This document shows, piece by piece, positions 53,780 to 64,000 of a DNA stretch of 64,000 nt; positions within the stretch are counted from its first letter, which is position 1, and each line of letters opens with the position of its first letter. A program made the translations under genes and the position numbers. Where the stretch lies: contig OX387604.1 in NCBI GenBank assembly GCA_947568835.1, positions 9,455,860 through 9,519,859 on the forward strand, given 5' to 3'. Below the pieces are notes generated by a model, which saw nothing but the letters and a program-made list of their open reading frames with translations, ran no database searches and was not told the DNA's origin. Source of the DNA: Protonemura montana. Taxonomy: Eukaryota; Arthropoda; Insecta; Plecoptera; Nemouridae.

Positions 53780-53831
53780 TGTAGTGTTTTTTTCGTCTTG
53801 GGGCTGTAAATAAAGTCGTCTGAGAGAAAAA
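53780..53831 (+). promoter_or_regulatory. Possible 5' non-coding exon end of the 53931 gene
   Basis: GAGAAAAAG|TGAGT can be read as a donor (GTGAGT at 53832), and TTTCATTACAG at 53896-53906 as an acceptor, giving a 75-nt intron just before the start codon region. No upstream coding exon is visible, so this would be untranslated. Confidence 0.35.
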
Positions 53832-53930
53832 GTGAGTACTGGTAGTTTTACTTTGTTTAGTGCCACCTTAAACCATATTCTAACAATTTCGCTCGTTTCA
53901 TTACAGATTGAACCTTCGACTACCGTAATT

Positions 53931-54548
53931 ATGAATGTAATAGAAGCAGTGAACAATACCTGGAGGTGCTTAGGACCTTGCCGCAACCGCGGACCAAGAT
54001 ACGGAGTAATCTCAAGTTTGATCGACACTCCTCCAAGTATTAGAGAATCGTGGTGGCAGAAGCATGTACAAATATGCGGTGGGATCTTTGAGAAAATCGA
54101 GGGTCCGACGATGCAACAGACACAGTCCGAAGCCGAAAAAATGATGGACTGGGAAGCTTACTCTTACTCAACCATGGAAATGGATGCTGCCGAAACGTTA
54201 ACTGCCCTCAAAGAAACCGAGAAGTATTTCCCGGTAGTTGAAGGAGTGTATACAAACCCCATTTCGTTGAAGGTTAACGCCTATCTACACGATAAGCTGG
54301 AGAGAAGCAAGAAACGCATGTACAAGTTGAGGGCTGGTAGAGGACGTCCCTTCCCGGACTGTTCGCATCTGAAATATCCGTGGCCGGAAGCAACGTCTGG
54401 ACACCTGCCCACTTTGAGCGACTATTATCAGGACGCTGGACCGCAACCTCCGGTTGCCGTCCTTGTAGATGATCCGGTGTCTATCCTGGAAATGGATTCG
54501 ATAAGGATGAACGAAAATGGAGAGGCGAAAGAATTAACGCTCATTTGA
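53931..54548 (+). CDS. Unrecognised 205-aa protein
   Basis: It runs from ATG 53931 to TGA 54546-54548, without interruption and with coding-like codon use. The protein begins MNVIEAVNNTWRCLGPC and is soluble, with no signal peptide or membrane helix. Trp-rich and charged segments include SIRESWWQKHVQICGG, a Glu/Met-rich stretch around residues 75-115 (EAEKMMDWEAYSYSTMEMDA), a basic helix (DKLERSKKRMYKLRAGRGR) and a proline-containing tail ending KELTLI. I do not recognise the family. A larger frame opens at 53832, but the acceptor at 53906 and the better start context favour 53931. It is flanked by repeats. It could be a lineage-restricted gene. Confidence 0.6.
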   Translation: MNVIEAVNNTWRCLGPCRNRGPRYGVISSLIDTPPSIRESWWQKHVQICGGIFEKIEGPTMQQTQSEAEKMMDWEAYSYSTMEMDAAETLTALKETEKYFPVVEGVYTNPISLKVNAYLHDKLERSKKRMYKLRAGRGRPFPDCSHLKYPWPEATSGHLPTLSDYYQDAGPQPPVAVLVDDPVSILEMDSIRMNENGEAKELTLI

Positions 54549-55330
54549 TCTACGGTGCCCTGAAGAAATACAAATTTAGGTATTTATTTTGTATATCTAT
54601 TTGTAAACTTGTTTAAGTGTGTTTAAAATAGATTTGTCATCATCTCCATAAACGAATATACTTTCTGGAAAATAATAGAAACATAGCATGTACATCCTAT
54701 TACCGTTGAGATGAGTTTATGGTTGTCTTAGAATGCGCTGCCGGCAACAAGGCTGGATGTCCAGCTACTTGGACTTTTCTTAAAGTTAAGCAAAATATAA
54801 CGTCTGCAAGACATGGCCAGTATATTTCTTCATCGAACTGAATGGCAACACAATTATTGGCATCACATTAAAACATCGTGTAGTGTTTGATTTCTACCCT
54901 TTGCTGAATTGTATTTGATTAAGCTAATCCAAACCACTCATCACTGAGGTCAAGTCTTGGTTCTGCTGCTTCTTCGATGGACACCCTTCATTTCCTAATC
55001 CATCGTGATTCTAAATGCATTTAAAGTCAAATCCAAAGCAAAGTACCTGAGTATGATTTTCTGACATCGTCTCAAATAAATTTATTTTTGGCAGGAAGCT
55101 ATGAAGATTTAAGTTTCTCATTGAATTACCTATGCTACCCAAATAACAATTGAAACGTAGGGTTACATTGAACAGTTGTGCACCAACTGATATTTAGAGC
55201 GATCTTGACCCCAAGGGGATTGAAGGTCATGTAGAAATCCTCTATAATTTAAAAATAACCCATTCAAGTTGTTCGATTTTTTTATTTTAAAAAGCTGAAA
55301 ATAAGCTTAAAAGCAAAAATGAGGCATAAA
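54549..55330. other. Intergenic, nothing recognised
   Basis: It contains the 3' UTR of the preceding gene and AT-rich sequence. There is no clear poly(A) signal, gene or repeat. Confidence 0.5.
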
Positions 55331-55745
55331 AGGGAAAAACACTAATTCACTTCGATAACATGAGAATATAGACGCTACGGACGTTTAATAACGCACTTAA
55401 CGAGCCCTAAGCAGCGGCTTTCAGAGCGGCGTGAATTTCAGAATTTCATGAAAGACATGGAAACAAGATTAAAACGGTATTTTTTACACAGGCGTAGTTT
55501 CTGAAACCCCAAAATGTTGGGTTTCTCTTCTCTAGCAAAATATCAACGAGTATGTTATCGCTTTGAGTGGAAATAAGAATAATATGCAGTTGCATACGAG
55601 GGAAAATCAGTCAATTATTAGTATTAAAAAGACGTGTCACCATGTGCTTACCAAATAAAATTGTGACCTACTTACCAACGCTGTGACGTGATCCCCGATG
55701 TCACAAACTTTCCAGCTGTGCATATTGGAATGAGATGATCTAACA

Positions 55746-56163
55746 CAGTGTTTCCCAAACTTTCAACATCTATGTACCCCTTCTATAATTTTCGTGACAC
55801 CGAGTACCACGTGCCAAAAAAAAAACGCAGATAGGTCGTTTTGTGTCAAATCAACTCAAAAAATGTAAACAAACAAACTGTAAAAAAACTATGGAAATAA
55901 ACAGAGTGGGCCAACGACAGAAAAAAAATCTAAATTTTATCTCGCACTGTTCATGCGCAGTAAGTAGTAACCGTCCGAACTTGAGCCATTGGAAAGCTGA
56001 GAAAAGGTTGTTAGTTTCAGGTGACAAAAATGCATGAAAACGATATGTTTCAGAAATGTGTCTAGGAGTTATGTGAAGATCTCCAGAAAAGTGCATCGCT
56101 AAACTCCCACTAAACACTTCGCGTACCCTAGGGGGTACGCGTACAACACTTTGGGAAACACTG
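55746..56163. mobile_element. hAT-type MITE
   Basis: Terminal inverted repeats CAGTGTTTCCCAAA and TTTGGGAAACACTG bound a 418-bp element. The sub-terminal TGTACCCC and GGGGGTACGCG words are characteristic of hAT non-autonomous families. No transposase is encoded. The expected 8-bp target duplication is not clear (flanks ATCTAACA and ACTTATAT). Confidence 0.88.
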
Positions 56164-56501
56164 ACTTATATCAACGGGTCACGGTCGCCATTGCTCTTAT
56201 CACGTCGATGGGAGTTGAAAACCAGTCAGCCAATGGGAGCCGAGCTTCAGTCGATTGATACCACGAGGGAGGGATTGATCGCGCACGTGGAGAGTGACGT
56301 CACACCAACTGTGGTGAACTGCGCTCGGGCGATACTCTTTTGTCGGCTGAGCGCCTGGTACTGAAAGGTAGTTTTGATGTCAATTTTCAGACACTTTTAG
56401 CCAAGTCAGCCTTGTCCGCAGACAGAGAGAGGAGTAACACGCACGCGTAATAGTGGTTGCCTACGTAACCAGGCTTATATGGGCTCATTTGGGTTGACTA
56501 A

Positions 56502-57188
56502 TTGATAAGCGTAGCGAGCGGAGCGAAATATTTAAAGTCACCTACCACAAAAAATATTTCTAAAATGTGTCGATTACCCCAATAAACTCTTCTCTTAACC
56601 CAGGGGGTACGCGAAGATTTTCCGGGCAAAAAATCCAGAGATACGGTCTTGGCATTCGGAAACTTCTGATATGCAATTAAATTATTTCCAGCCGTTCGTT
56701 TTCTTGTGCTTGTTGGGATCAACTGGGATGCGTCCCGAAGGTAACAAACATATTTGTTTCTTTCAGTATCTTCAAAATCACTATGGTTTGTTTGTTTTTT
56801 GTTTCTCTTTGTTCACGCCAAATGTCTGCTCCGATTTGAACTGAATTTGCAGAGCACATTTGTGTGTTCTTAGCTTAGACCTTAAAAAACATTTTCATGT
56901 TTTATAAATGATATTTTTGGAGTTTATAAAGCACAGACACAAATTGTGGTTGAAATTTGCAGAAATAGTTTTCGTGACAACGTAGATTTTCAGATTTTTT
57001 AAAAAAATTTCGTAGTTCCTTGACAGTTTCTATGACAACGGTTCAACAAGTTTGAACGAAAAATTCAATGAACAAAAAATACCAAAAGAAACTTACAGGT
57101 TAGCACTTTCCAAAAAAAAAATTTATTAATTAACAAAATAAACTTCACTCATCCACAATGCACCCTAAATAGCGTTGGAAAGCCCTGG
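56502..57188 (+). mobile_element. Helentron-like non-autonomous Helitron, copy 3
   Basis: It starts with GATAAGCGTAGCGAGCGG and shares CTGCTCCGATTTGAAC and GCAGAGCACATTT with the other copies. It ends with a weak hairpin (CAATGC with GCGTTG), then GGAAAGCC and CTGG followed by TT. It is more diverged than the copy at 29703 and has no coding. Confidence 0.7.
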
Positions 57189-58239
57189 TTATCAACCAGC
57201 GTAAAGGTGAGTAAATTTATCACTAAAAATTTGCATGCATAAGATCCGTTTCATCGTGTTGACAGAGGAAACTTAAAATGTCCGACTCATAGAAATCACT
57301 CAGCGTAAAATGAATTGAACATACCTTGACCTGCCGGCAAGAGCACAAACATTTTCCGATAACACCTTTCCTTCCAAATGTTATACTTTAGGAGTGTTGT
57401 GACCCTATCAGGAAATCTGTTATGCCAAATATTGTTTTTATATTGTATGTTATGAGTACATTCAAAAACACTGCACGAGGCATCATTAAAACCTGCCACT
57501 CTGTGCTACCGCCCCATGTGCTAGACTTGCCACACTCAACTAGCTAGTATTCTTACCTGTGACCCTGCCTGCCTGCCAGCTTATGTCATGCATCTAGCAC
57601 AGCGGGAGCTGAACTTAACAAGAGTGCCAGTAAAGCAAAATTTGTACATTTTTCATTTTTTTTTCATAAAAAAAATAACCAGTACTTGCACGGTGACACA
57701 TGTAAAATTAAATTAATCGTAGGTTCAAATATGTAACGTTATATAATATGCATTGGTTTTCATGCACTTTAAGGCTGAGACAAAATATAACACATGATGG
57801 TTTTACATTTTTTTATAAGAACTTGCACAATATCTCGATCAAGAAAAAGCAGGCATTAACATTAATTCTTTTCCACATTCTTTTTCAGCCTTTTGGCATT
57901 CTTTCTTCCTGCAACATCACCTGTACAAAAACACTTGAAAGGATAGAGTATTAAATTTTCAATAGGTACAAACAGATAATTAGGAGACTTTATATCAAAT
58001 TTAGTTTTAAATGATAATTCACCAAAGAAATTAATTTGTATGATCTGAACTGAAAATTTTGATATAACTTTTATTTTTCCCCATTAATAAGTAAATAGTA
58101 AATATTACAAGAGGAGCATACCCATTACCAATTCAGCTAAGCTAAAAACAGCTTATTTATTTATTTTATTTTATTTGGCTACTGACACGTTACATGGTAA
58201 TTGTATGGGCCTTATGGAATATGTTTAAATATGGAACTG

Positions 58240-58305
58240 TAAACAGTGATTTAAAATAATAATAGTAATCTGTGGTAATAGTAATAATAATAATAATAAA
58301 TGGTG
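58240..58305. repeat. AAT-rich microsatellite
   Basis: TAATAATAG and AATAATAATAATAAT runs lie between 58256 and 58300. It is an ordinary trinucleotide repeat. Confidence 0.85.
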
Positions 58306-58767
58306 ATTATAAGACTATGATCAGTAAAAAATCTCCTAATAAAGTCTTAATAAGATAAAAATGAAGGTAATGATAGTATTCTATAGTAAGAATAATAATA
58401 CATTTTGTATAGAAATAGTACTTATAGTACTTATAATATTTGTCTTCCTTCATATGTTTGGTGATTATAGAAACATCAGAATACATTTTAGAAACACATT
58501 TTATTTTGTGTAAAATAGTCATCAACCAAACTAGCACTCAGTCTCGTTTTCATCTAAACATATACTTGGACTTTGTAAATTTAATTTGAGTGGTGTAGTA
58601 AATGAGCGTAGCTCTTCTAGGTGGAGAAAGACAAGTGTCGGCATGGAGTCTGGATATCGAAAAGATGTATTTGAGGGGATAACCAATGAAATGAACAAAA
58701 AAATGTTACAAATATATAAATGAAAGCATATGAGAAGAGCTAAAGTTTGGAATCGAAAATTAAAGCT

Positions 58768-59119
58768 TTATGTGCCTGGTGAAGCGGCTGCCGGCCTCTG
58801 AGGTTTTGACATAGCTGTAGTCACCAAATAGTTCGTAAAAAACATTGTGCGGCTGGTGACGCTGCCTGCCAGCTTCTCACAGTCCTTAGCGTAGTTGAGG
58901 CCGATGACAGGATCTGCGTAGAACTTCAACTCAAGCGGCACGCACTCGTGCGCATGTATCTGCGCCCACTGGTGGATCATGATCATGATTTTGTCGGCTC
59001 GGAACCGTGAGCAGCATAAGAACACCTCATGGAAATGGACGCCAAAGAGCTCGCTGGTGCCCCCGATAAGATTGAGCTTGGTCCATGACGCGAACCATTC
59101 AGTGGAAACACGCCTCATA
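58768..59119 (-). CDS. Last exon of the unknown minus-strand gene
   Basis: It reads STEWFASWTKLNLIGGTSEL, FGVHFHEVFLCCSRFRADKI, MIMIHQWAQIHAHECVPLEL, then AKDCEKLAGSVTSRTMFFTN to a stop. There is an in-frame stop 12 nt before the Met at 59118, and an AG acceptor at 59121-59120, so it is an internal exon or its own start. The end resembles LADLSGSMNTKLFYKRLLSD of the PWWP gene. Confidence 0.45.
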
Positions 59120-60707
59120 GCAGTCGGCAGTCAGCCAGCAGAACCGCTTGTTGTAGTGCACTTACCTGTTGAGCCTAACAGCTGTTGGAGCTTGCTGAAC
59201 CCACTACACGTAGTGACATGTCATGTGCCCGAAATCCATTTGTCCCGTTCAATTGCAACGCTGCATCAGTAGCAAAACGCAGTTGTTTAACGATCAATTC
59301 AAATTGATTGAATTTCAAGAAGTTCCATTCACTCCACCAAGTAACCCGTGTGCAGTGATCTAGCAAGACAAGCGCGCGACACAACAAGATGTGGAATTTG
59401 ACTAATGGCAGCCTCTATTGCGCACCCCGCTTTTAACATGGAGATGAAAAATCTGAATACTCTTTAACCTGGTTCAACTCTGTTGTTCATAAGTCTATAA
59501 ATAGCAGCAAATATAAAGAATAATCATGCATGAAAAGAGCTTTGACCTGATAAATTTACTTTGCACATGCATGCCAAACCATGCTGACCAGAACCTAACA
59601 CCTAACACCTTAAAAGCTAACAGAGCTGAGAGCTTGTCTGACGAATTTCACCTTAGTCCGTAGCAACCGGGTAGCACCCTTGACGTCGATGTTTTGGATG
59701 ATATTTTCCAGAAAATCCTCGATTTTTTGCAGTACTCACCCACCAGGTACTCATTACCTTGCCAGGGAAGTTGACTAGCCTCTCCTTTTGCAGGTCACAC
59801 TACAAAAATCACCTTATTATTGTCTCGCTCTTACACTAGTGCTGGGAACACTCAACATTTTGAGCAAAAGTCTGCCAACAGCCTGAGGGAGCACAGGTCA
59901 ATTACTGAGAAAAGTACACAAAAACATGTTCACCTCTTCGTGACTTCTTACAGCCAACGGTACATGTAATTTATTCTGTGGTAGAAAACGTTTCTCATCC
60001 AGTAAATTCACTTCAAATTGGAATTCACTCCATGGTTGCTCGGAGTAAGATTATCAGCAGTAATATGGGTAATATTAAAAGTGTCCGATTGATTGATTGA
60101 TTGTGTGATAGTAGAAATGACTCGAGGGTACGAAATAAATAGTGTTATTGGAAGTTAGGTGACAGAACAGGGATTCACCTTATTTTTTTGCAGTAGAATG
60201 CAGGGAAAAATTAAGTTGTTCTTCACTAAGCATTCAAAACCCAGTTCAAATAGTTTTTGTCAAAGACACAATACACTTGCGACATGTTACCAAACAGCTC
60301 CCTCCAGCCAAAGATAACAAAAATATCCACAGGGGACATACTGACCGATTTTTTAAGTTCCTTCTCCACATTATATTGCTCTAGTTATACTTTTGATTAT
60401 TACGTAGTTATTGTTTTGTTTCAATTGCAATGTTTTGTTTGAATTACGAGCCCATCAGACTTGGCTAGGAGCATTGATCACAGACATGATATAATTTGTT
60501 GAGGAGATTGCAGCAGATGCTTACCAGACTTATGCTTGGACTAGACCAGAGTGCGCGACCATTGATTGATTCATCACCGCTGATGATGAAGTCGACGATG
60601 GTGCAAACAGGAACATGCACGGGATTGGAGCACAAGTAGCCAAGCATATGCAGGAGTTCCATCGACATCACCGACAGGTGCTGGTGCCAGGTCAACACCT
60701 TGGCTTC
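58768..60707 (-). CDS. Probable multi-exon gene of unknown function (partial)
   Basis: Four segments join in phase with GT/AG sites on the minus strand: 60707-60525 (61 codons), 59799-59758 (14 codons), a 38-nt exon about 59207-59170, and about 59119-58768 to a stop. The protein pieces are EAKVLTWHQHLSVMSMELLH with NPVHVPVCTIVDFIISGDES, CDLQKERLVNFPGK, WVQQAPTAVRLNR, and RVSTEWFASWTKLNLIGGTS with FRADKIMIMIHQWAQIHAHE. The first and last have GC-rich third positions unlike the surrounding AT-rich DNA. No family is recognised. The 5' part is missing, probably upstream. The last ~40 residues are homologous to the C-terminal tail of the PWWP gene. The two middle exons are short and uncertain. Confidence 0.4.
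60525..60707 (-). CDS. Exon of the unknown minus-strand gene
   Basis: The acceptor TCTCGTGTGCTGGCAG precedes it and the donor GTAAGC follows. It is exactly 61 codons, phase 0 at both ends. It reads LTWHQHLSVMSMELLHMLGY and LCSNPVHVPVCTIVDF, and looks helical and possibly of the HEAT/ARM kind. GC-rich codon ends support real coding. Confidence 0.5.
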
Positions 60708-61660
60708 CTGCCAGCACACGAGATAGGATAGGTAAATGCATTGCCATACCAATCTTTTAGGCACAAGGACCTGATGTCAGGCTATGGAACTCTGCGTTTC
60801 TGGAAGCAACTGTTCGTCGTAACGTACATGCCTTCATGAGTTTTTATTTTAATTGAGCCCTGGTATTGAGATTTTTCATTGCTTGAAGTACACCTGTATT
60901 ATGCACATGTATTTTACCTAGTAAATTTGATTGCATTTATTCTGATGTCAGTCAAAAGATATTTTACACTAACTGAATGTGTACAAAGTACTGAAGTAGA
61001 TTTCCTTATTGCATGGTTTCTATTAACAATAGATTCCACTCCATAGACTTTTTCCATAGGCTTGAAAAAGACTATGAAAGATTCTATAGACTTTTTAACC
61101 AGTTCTAACAAATCAGCAACTACACATTTGCTAAATTTGCACCTTAAAACAATTGGACCTGTAGGTTGACAACATCGCGAAGCCGAAGGATCGGCGCCGC
61201 TGGTAGAAGGTTAGCGACTTCGATCAGCTTTCATCCACTTCTTCTATCGCCGGTTCTCGCGGCTTGAACAAGCTCCTTACCATGTTCTTTTGTAACAAAC
61301 TTTCTCATTTTCCCCATGAGCCGGTCATTTTATTCTTGTGCGATGTCTTTCGAGGTGTGCTGGTGGCATTGCTGAATTCCAATTGGTTGATTTTAGGAGG
61401 AAAAAGATTCTGAGACGAGTGAAATCAAAGCCTTGCTCAAGGAAGAACTCTGCTATCGTACCTAGGCTAGAGTGGAAATTTCTTTCGCCCAGTTTTTGAA
61501 GAGCTCATATGTCAACATCTTGCGCCTTGAGCAGGTTTTAATAACGCCAAAATAAAAGAATGGATTCTGAAGTTTCTTGTAGCTTCTTGAAGTTCCTAAG
61601 TATTGAAGTACTTTTGCGACTCTTCCAATGCATGGCTGGAGTTGACAACAGAAATCCTCT

Positions 61661-61722
61661 CCCAGCCTGGGAAGCGAACTCGGAACCTCATGCATTTGAA
61701 CAGTGCGGCCTCACCACACGGG
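61661..61722 (-). mobile_element. tRNA-derived SINE fragment, copy a
   Basis: On the minus strand it has GTGTGGTGAGGCCGCAC (box A-like), GCATGAGGTTCCGAGTTCG and CTTCCC (box B-like), then CAGGCTGGG. The same words occur at 61919 and 62081. Confidence 0.6.
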
Positions 61723-61918
61723 CTTATGCTGAAATCCAGGTGTGCATTGAAAGGAGCCATGTACCTGACTTCTGAAGCGATTTAAACTTCAATATCTCAA
61801 AAAACTTTGGAGCCCATTTTTTTATTTTTTTGGACATTTGTTTAAGACAGCAGCAAAATTGCCAGTTGCGCCCGCCGATTTTGCGGCCTCACCACACCAC
61901 ACGCGATTATGTTTTGGC

Positions 61919-61981
61919 GCCCGTGTGGTGAGGGCGCACGGCCTGCATGCATGAGATCCGGAGTTCTCTTTCCAAGCTGGG
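61919..61981 (+). mobile_element. tRNA-derived SINE fragment, copy b
   Basis: GTGTGGTGAGGGCGCACGG, GCATGCATGAGATCC and GGAGTTCTCTTTCC, then AAGCTGGG. Box A and box B are spaced as in a tRNA. An inverted half copy (GCGGCCTCACCACACC) lies just before it at 61882-61898. Confidence 0.6.
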
Positions 61982-62080
61982 ACGGAATTTTTGTGAAGTG
62001 CGTCAAGATTTTTCCAAGTTTTTTTGCAAATATGAATTGAATTGCAAAAAAAAACTTGGTCCAAGTATGATCCCGGGTGA

Positions 62081-62135
62081 TCGTGCGGCGAGGGTTCACG
62101 GTCCGCATGCATGAGGTCCCGAGTTCGTAGGGGTA
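62081..62135 (+). mobile_element. tRNA-derived SINE fragment, copy c
   Basis: GTGCGGCGAGGGTTCACGG, GCATGCATGAGGTCC and CGAGTTCGTAGGGG match copies a and b. Three copies within 500 bp and in both orientations mark this as a dispersed family here. Confidence 0.6.
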
Positions 62136-64000
62136 AACCTTTTTTGCTCTGTTCCCTCTCACTAGCTGAACAGGCAAGTTTGGTCATACCAAGGTTGTGG
62201 TTCTTACTGCAGTAGAATCAAGTTTAGCTTTCTCTTCCCATCTTTGCCAAAATCTGCTACCTTTGAGTACAATAATAAACACAGGGCAACTCTCATTAGG
62301 ACGATATATGCATATATTTTTTCTTTTTGTAAAGTTCTTATCAAATTTACATCCATTAAAACTTTTGAACATTACCAGAGAAGAAGAAAAAAAAAGTTAC
62401 AAATATCCATCTTTAAGGAAAGGCACATTGCTCTGTAGTTTTATGATCAGTGATCATAAACCACATAAGGCAAACCTCAGCCAGTCTACGACAGTCAAAT
62501 AATTGTCATTTAACCGATCTATTCTTTTCCTCTCGCCCTTATATTATATATAATTTATCTTACTAATTACTAATTGGATTAGAGTGCGATTCTTTAATCT
62601 TTGTGTACTTCTAGTCGGCTTTGGACTAGCCAGTGTTTAATTTATACTCTTAAACATTACTTTCTCAGTCTATCTTAACAATAGAGCAATTAGTTATTGC
62701 ACAGCATTAGACTTGTTTTGACCACTACATATAACTTGTAACGTAGTAATAATGATCTAATAAATAGGGATTTAATTTTGATCTGTGAATAATAAGCTTT
62801 TTGCTAGCGTGCGTTAACATACACTTTCTTGAACATCTGAAGCGCCAGCATAACTTTTGAAAGTGAAAATGTAATTACCCCGATCATAAAAATAGGTATA
62901 CTGACAATCTGTATAAAAATTAATATTTCTTTCTGACGAAATAAACACATTCTGTACATGATGCTTTTTCTGTAATCGAGGATATAATCGATAAACATGA
63001 TGGGGAAATATAATTTTGTTGCTTTGTTTGAACCAGGAATGGACTCAAAGGTCAACAGATTACGAAATCCGGTGGCCTTCTTTTTTTAAGACTATCAGCC
63101 CATCAAGGTTATAACAAGTGCATTTTACAAAATGATTTCACCTACGTGCCAGGAGTTGGTGCTACAATGCAGATATTCCATTTGTAATCCTTTGCATACT
63201 ATTAGGACCTTGAGCAAGTGCACTCTTACTTAGTTGACCTCACGGAGAAACTAGCACTGCTAACAAAATGTTTGGTGCACTTGTTGGTAATGTTTACAAT
63301 GATTAGCAAAATGTTTGCAAATCACATGTAATGTTAGAAATTTCAAATGACCCAAAATTGTATATCTTCCAAATTCCAATAACCACTTTCACTCCCCAAA
63401 GGTTGGCCCCAGTACAAACAGTCAAATTCCTCAATTTCACAAACTAATTAAGGTGGCTCATTCAGGAATTTAAGATGGATGTATGTGGATATTTACAGCA
63501 TGGGTTTCATATGAAACAAAGCCTCATGTATACACCAATACAAGAATGGAATGGAAACCATTACATGTATTTCCAAAATGTGAAACCTAGTAAAATGAGC
63601 TACCTGCTAGAAAAATAAGAACTGAGGATAATGAAAGTCTGAGTGCTTGCTATCAGTTTTGAATGGGTGCTAGAAAATGCCGAGGGAGACGTAAGTGAGC
63701 CAAGAAATCACACCAAATCTAATGAACCTTTGTGACTATGTGTACTTGATTAAGTACACACATGATATTTAGTATTTATATATATATGTGCCAAGCATTA
63801 GCTTAATAAGGTGGTCTCTTTCTTTGCTTGGTCTTACCAACTAAAGCATTACCACTAGTCATTAGCTTTCTCGGTTCCAGAACAAATTGCATTATGTTAT
63901 GTTGTGTCTGTGCAAGTAGAACTAACTACAATAAATATATTTTTACAATTTATAAATATTATTCTATAAATGAGCAAAGAATCACATTCTTCACTCGAAA
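62136..64000. other. AT-rich end of window, nothing recognised
   Basis: No exon, RNA gene or repeat that I can support. A minus-strand frame of 83 codons at 62804-63055 is hydrophobic and AT-driven and has no family signature. Confidence 0.5.

Larger units (their letters stand above)
50441..53780. other. Intergenic stretch
   Basis: No gene recognised. It holds the two tRNA-like SINE heads listed separately, a run of about 26 Gs near 51944-51970, and the palindromic words GGGTATACGC (51890, 52318) and GCGTATACCC (52358). A piece near 51712 (ATTCTTTTCTCTAAGCTT) repeats half of the 44.1 kb snapback element. Confidence 0.55.
55330..59120. repeat. Segmental duplication, block B
   Basis: It is homologous to 42.43-45.08 kb in the same orientation. 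Anchors are AATTCACT..AACATG near 55352, GTTTAATA near 55383, TTACCAAATAAAATTGTGAC near 55650, TGTGACGTGATCC and TGTCACAAACTTTCCAGCTG near 55680-55720, ATAAGTAAATAGTAAATATT near 58087, ATTTGAGTGGTGT near 58584 and GGGATAACCAATGA near 58676. Block B is longer because it gained the hAT MITE (55746) and the helentron-like element (56502). Confidence 0.75.

Noticed and set aside
55851-56117. Open frame of 88 codons on the minus strand
   Set aside because: It lies wholly inside a hAT MITE that is too short to encode a transposase.
58979-59272. Plus-strand open frame of 97 codons
   Set aside because: It is antisense to the better-supported minus-strand exon, which has matching splice sites and GC-rich codon ends.

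Overview
The window is nuclear DNA of an animal, most likely an arthropod. It has GT/AG introns of 50 bp to 17.6 kb and AT-rich non-coding DNA. It holds an Eph receptor tyrosine kinase whose sequence is close to the arthropod type, and a varied load of transposable elements: a Jockey-clade LINE, 5S-rRNA-headed SINEs, tRNA-headed SINEs, Helitron/helentron-like elements, a hAT MITE and foldback elements. I cannot name the species.

Layout. 1-11.0 kb is repeat-rich and has no gene I can support. It contains three minisatellites (156-910, 915-1160, 4130-4471), a GC-rich island near 3.1-3.45 kb and a 5S-derived SINE just before the first Eph exon. 11.0-40.9 kb is the plus-strand Eph receptor gene. 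Eighteen exons are placed with consistent reading phase, from the start of the ligand-binding domain to the stop codon after the SAM domain (997 residues encoded here). The 5' exon with the signal peptide was not found and is probably upstream. The 17.6 kb intron after the first exon carries three palindromic elements with 7-bp target duplications and a helentron-like element. Two small phase-symmetric exons in the juxtamembrane region look like alternative cassettes.

42.4-47.4 kb holds a minus-strand three-exon gene for a 298-residue PWWP-domain protein with degenerate C-terminal repeats. Its second intron contains a 5S SINE that is itself interrupted by another retroelement. 47.7-50.4 kb is a further 5S SINE followed by a decayed minus-strand Jockey-type LINE. 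50.4-53.8 kb is intergenic with two tRNA-like SINE heads. 53.8-54.55 kb is a plus-strand gene for an unrecognised 205-residue protein. 55.3-59.2 kb is a second copy, in the same order and orientation, of the 42.4-45 kb segment. It has since been interrupted by a hAT MITE and a helentron-like element. 58.8-60.7 kb has a probable minus-strand gene of unknown function whose last exon shares its end with the PWWP gene. The last 3 kb holds tRNA-derived SINE fragments and nothing else I recognise.

The genes do not form a pathway. The Eph receptor is a cell-surface signalling protein. The PWWP protein is probably nuclear and chromatin-associated. The other two are unknown.
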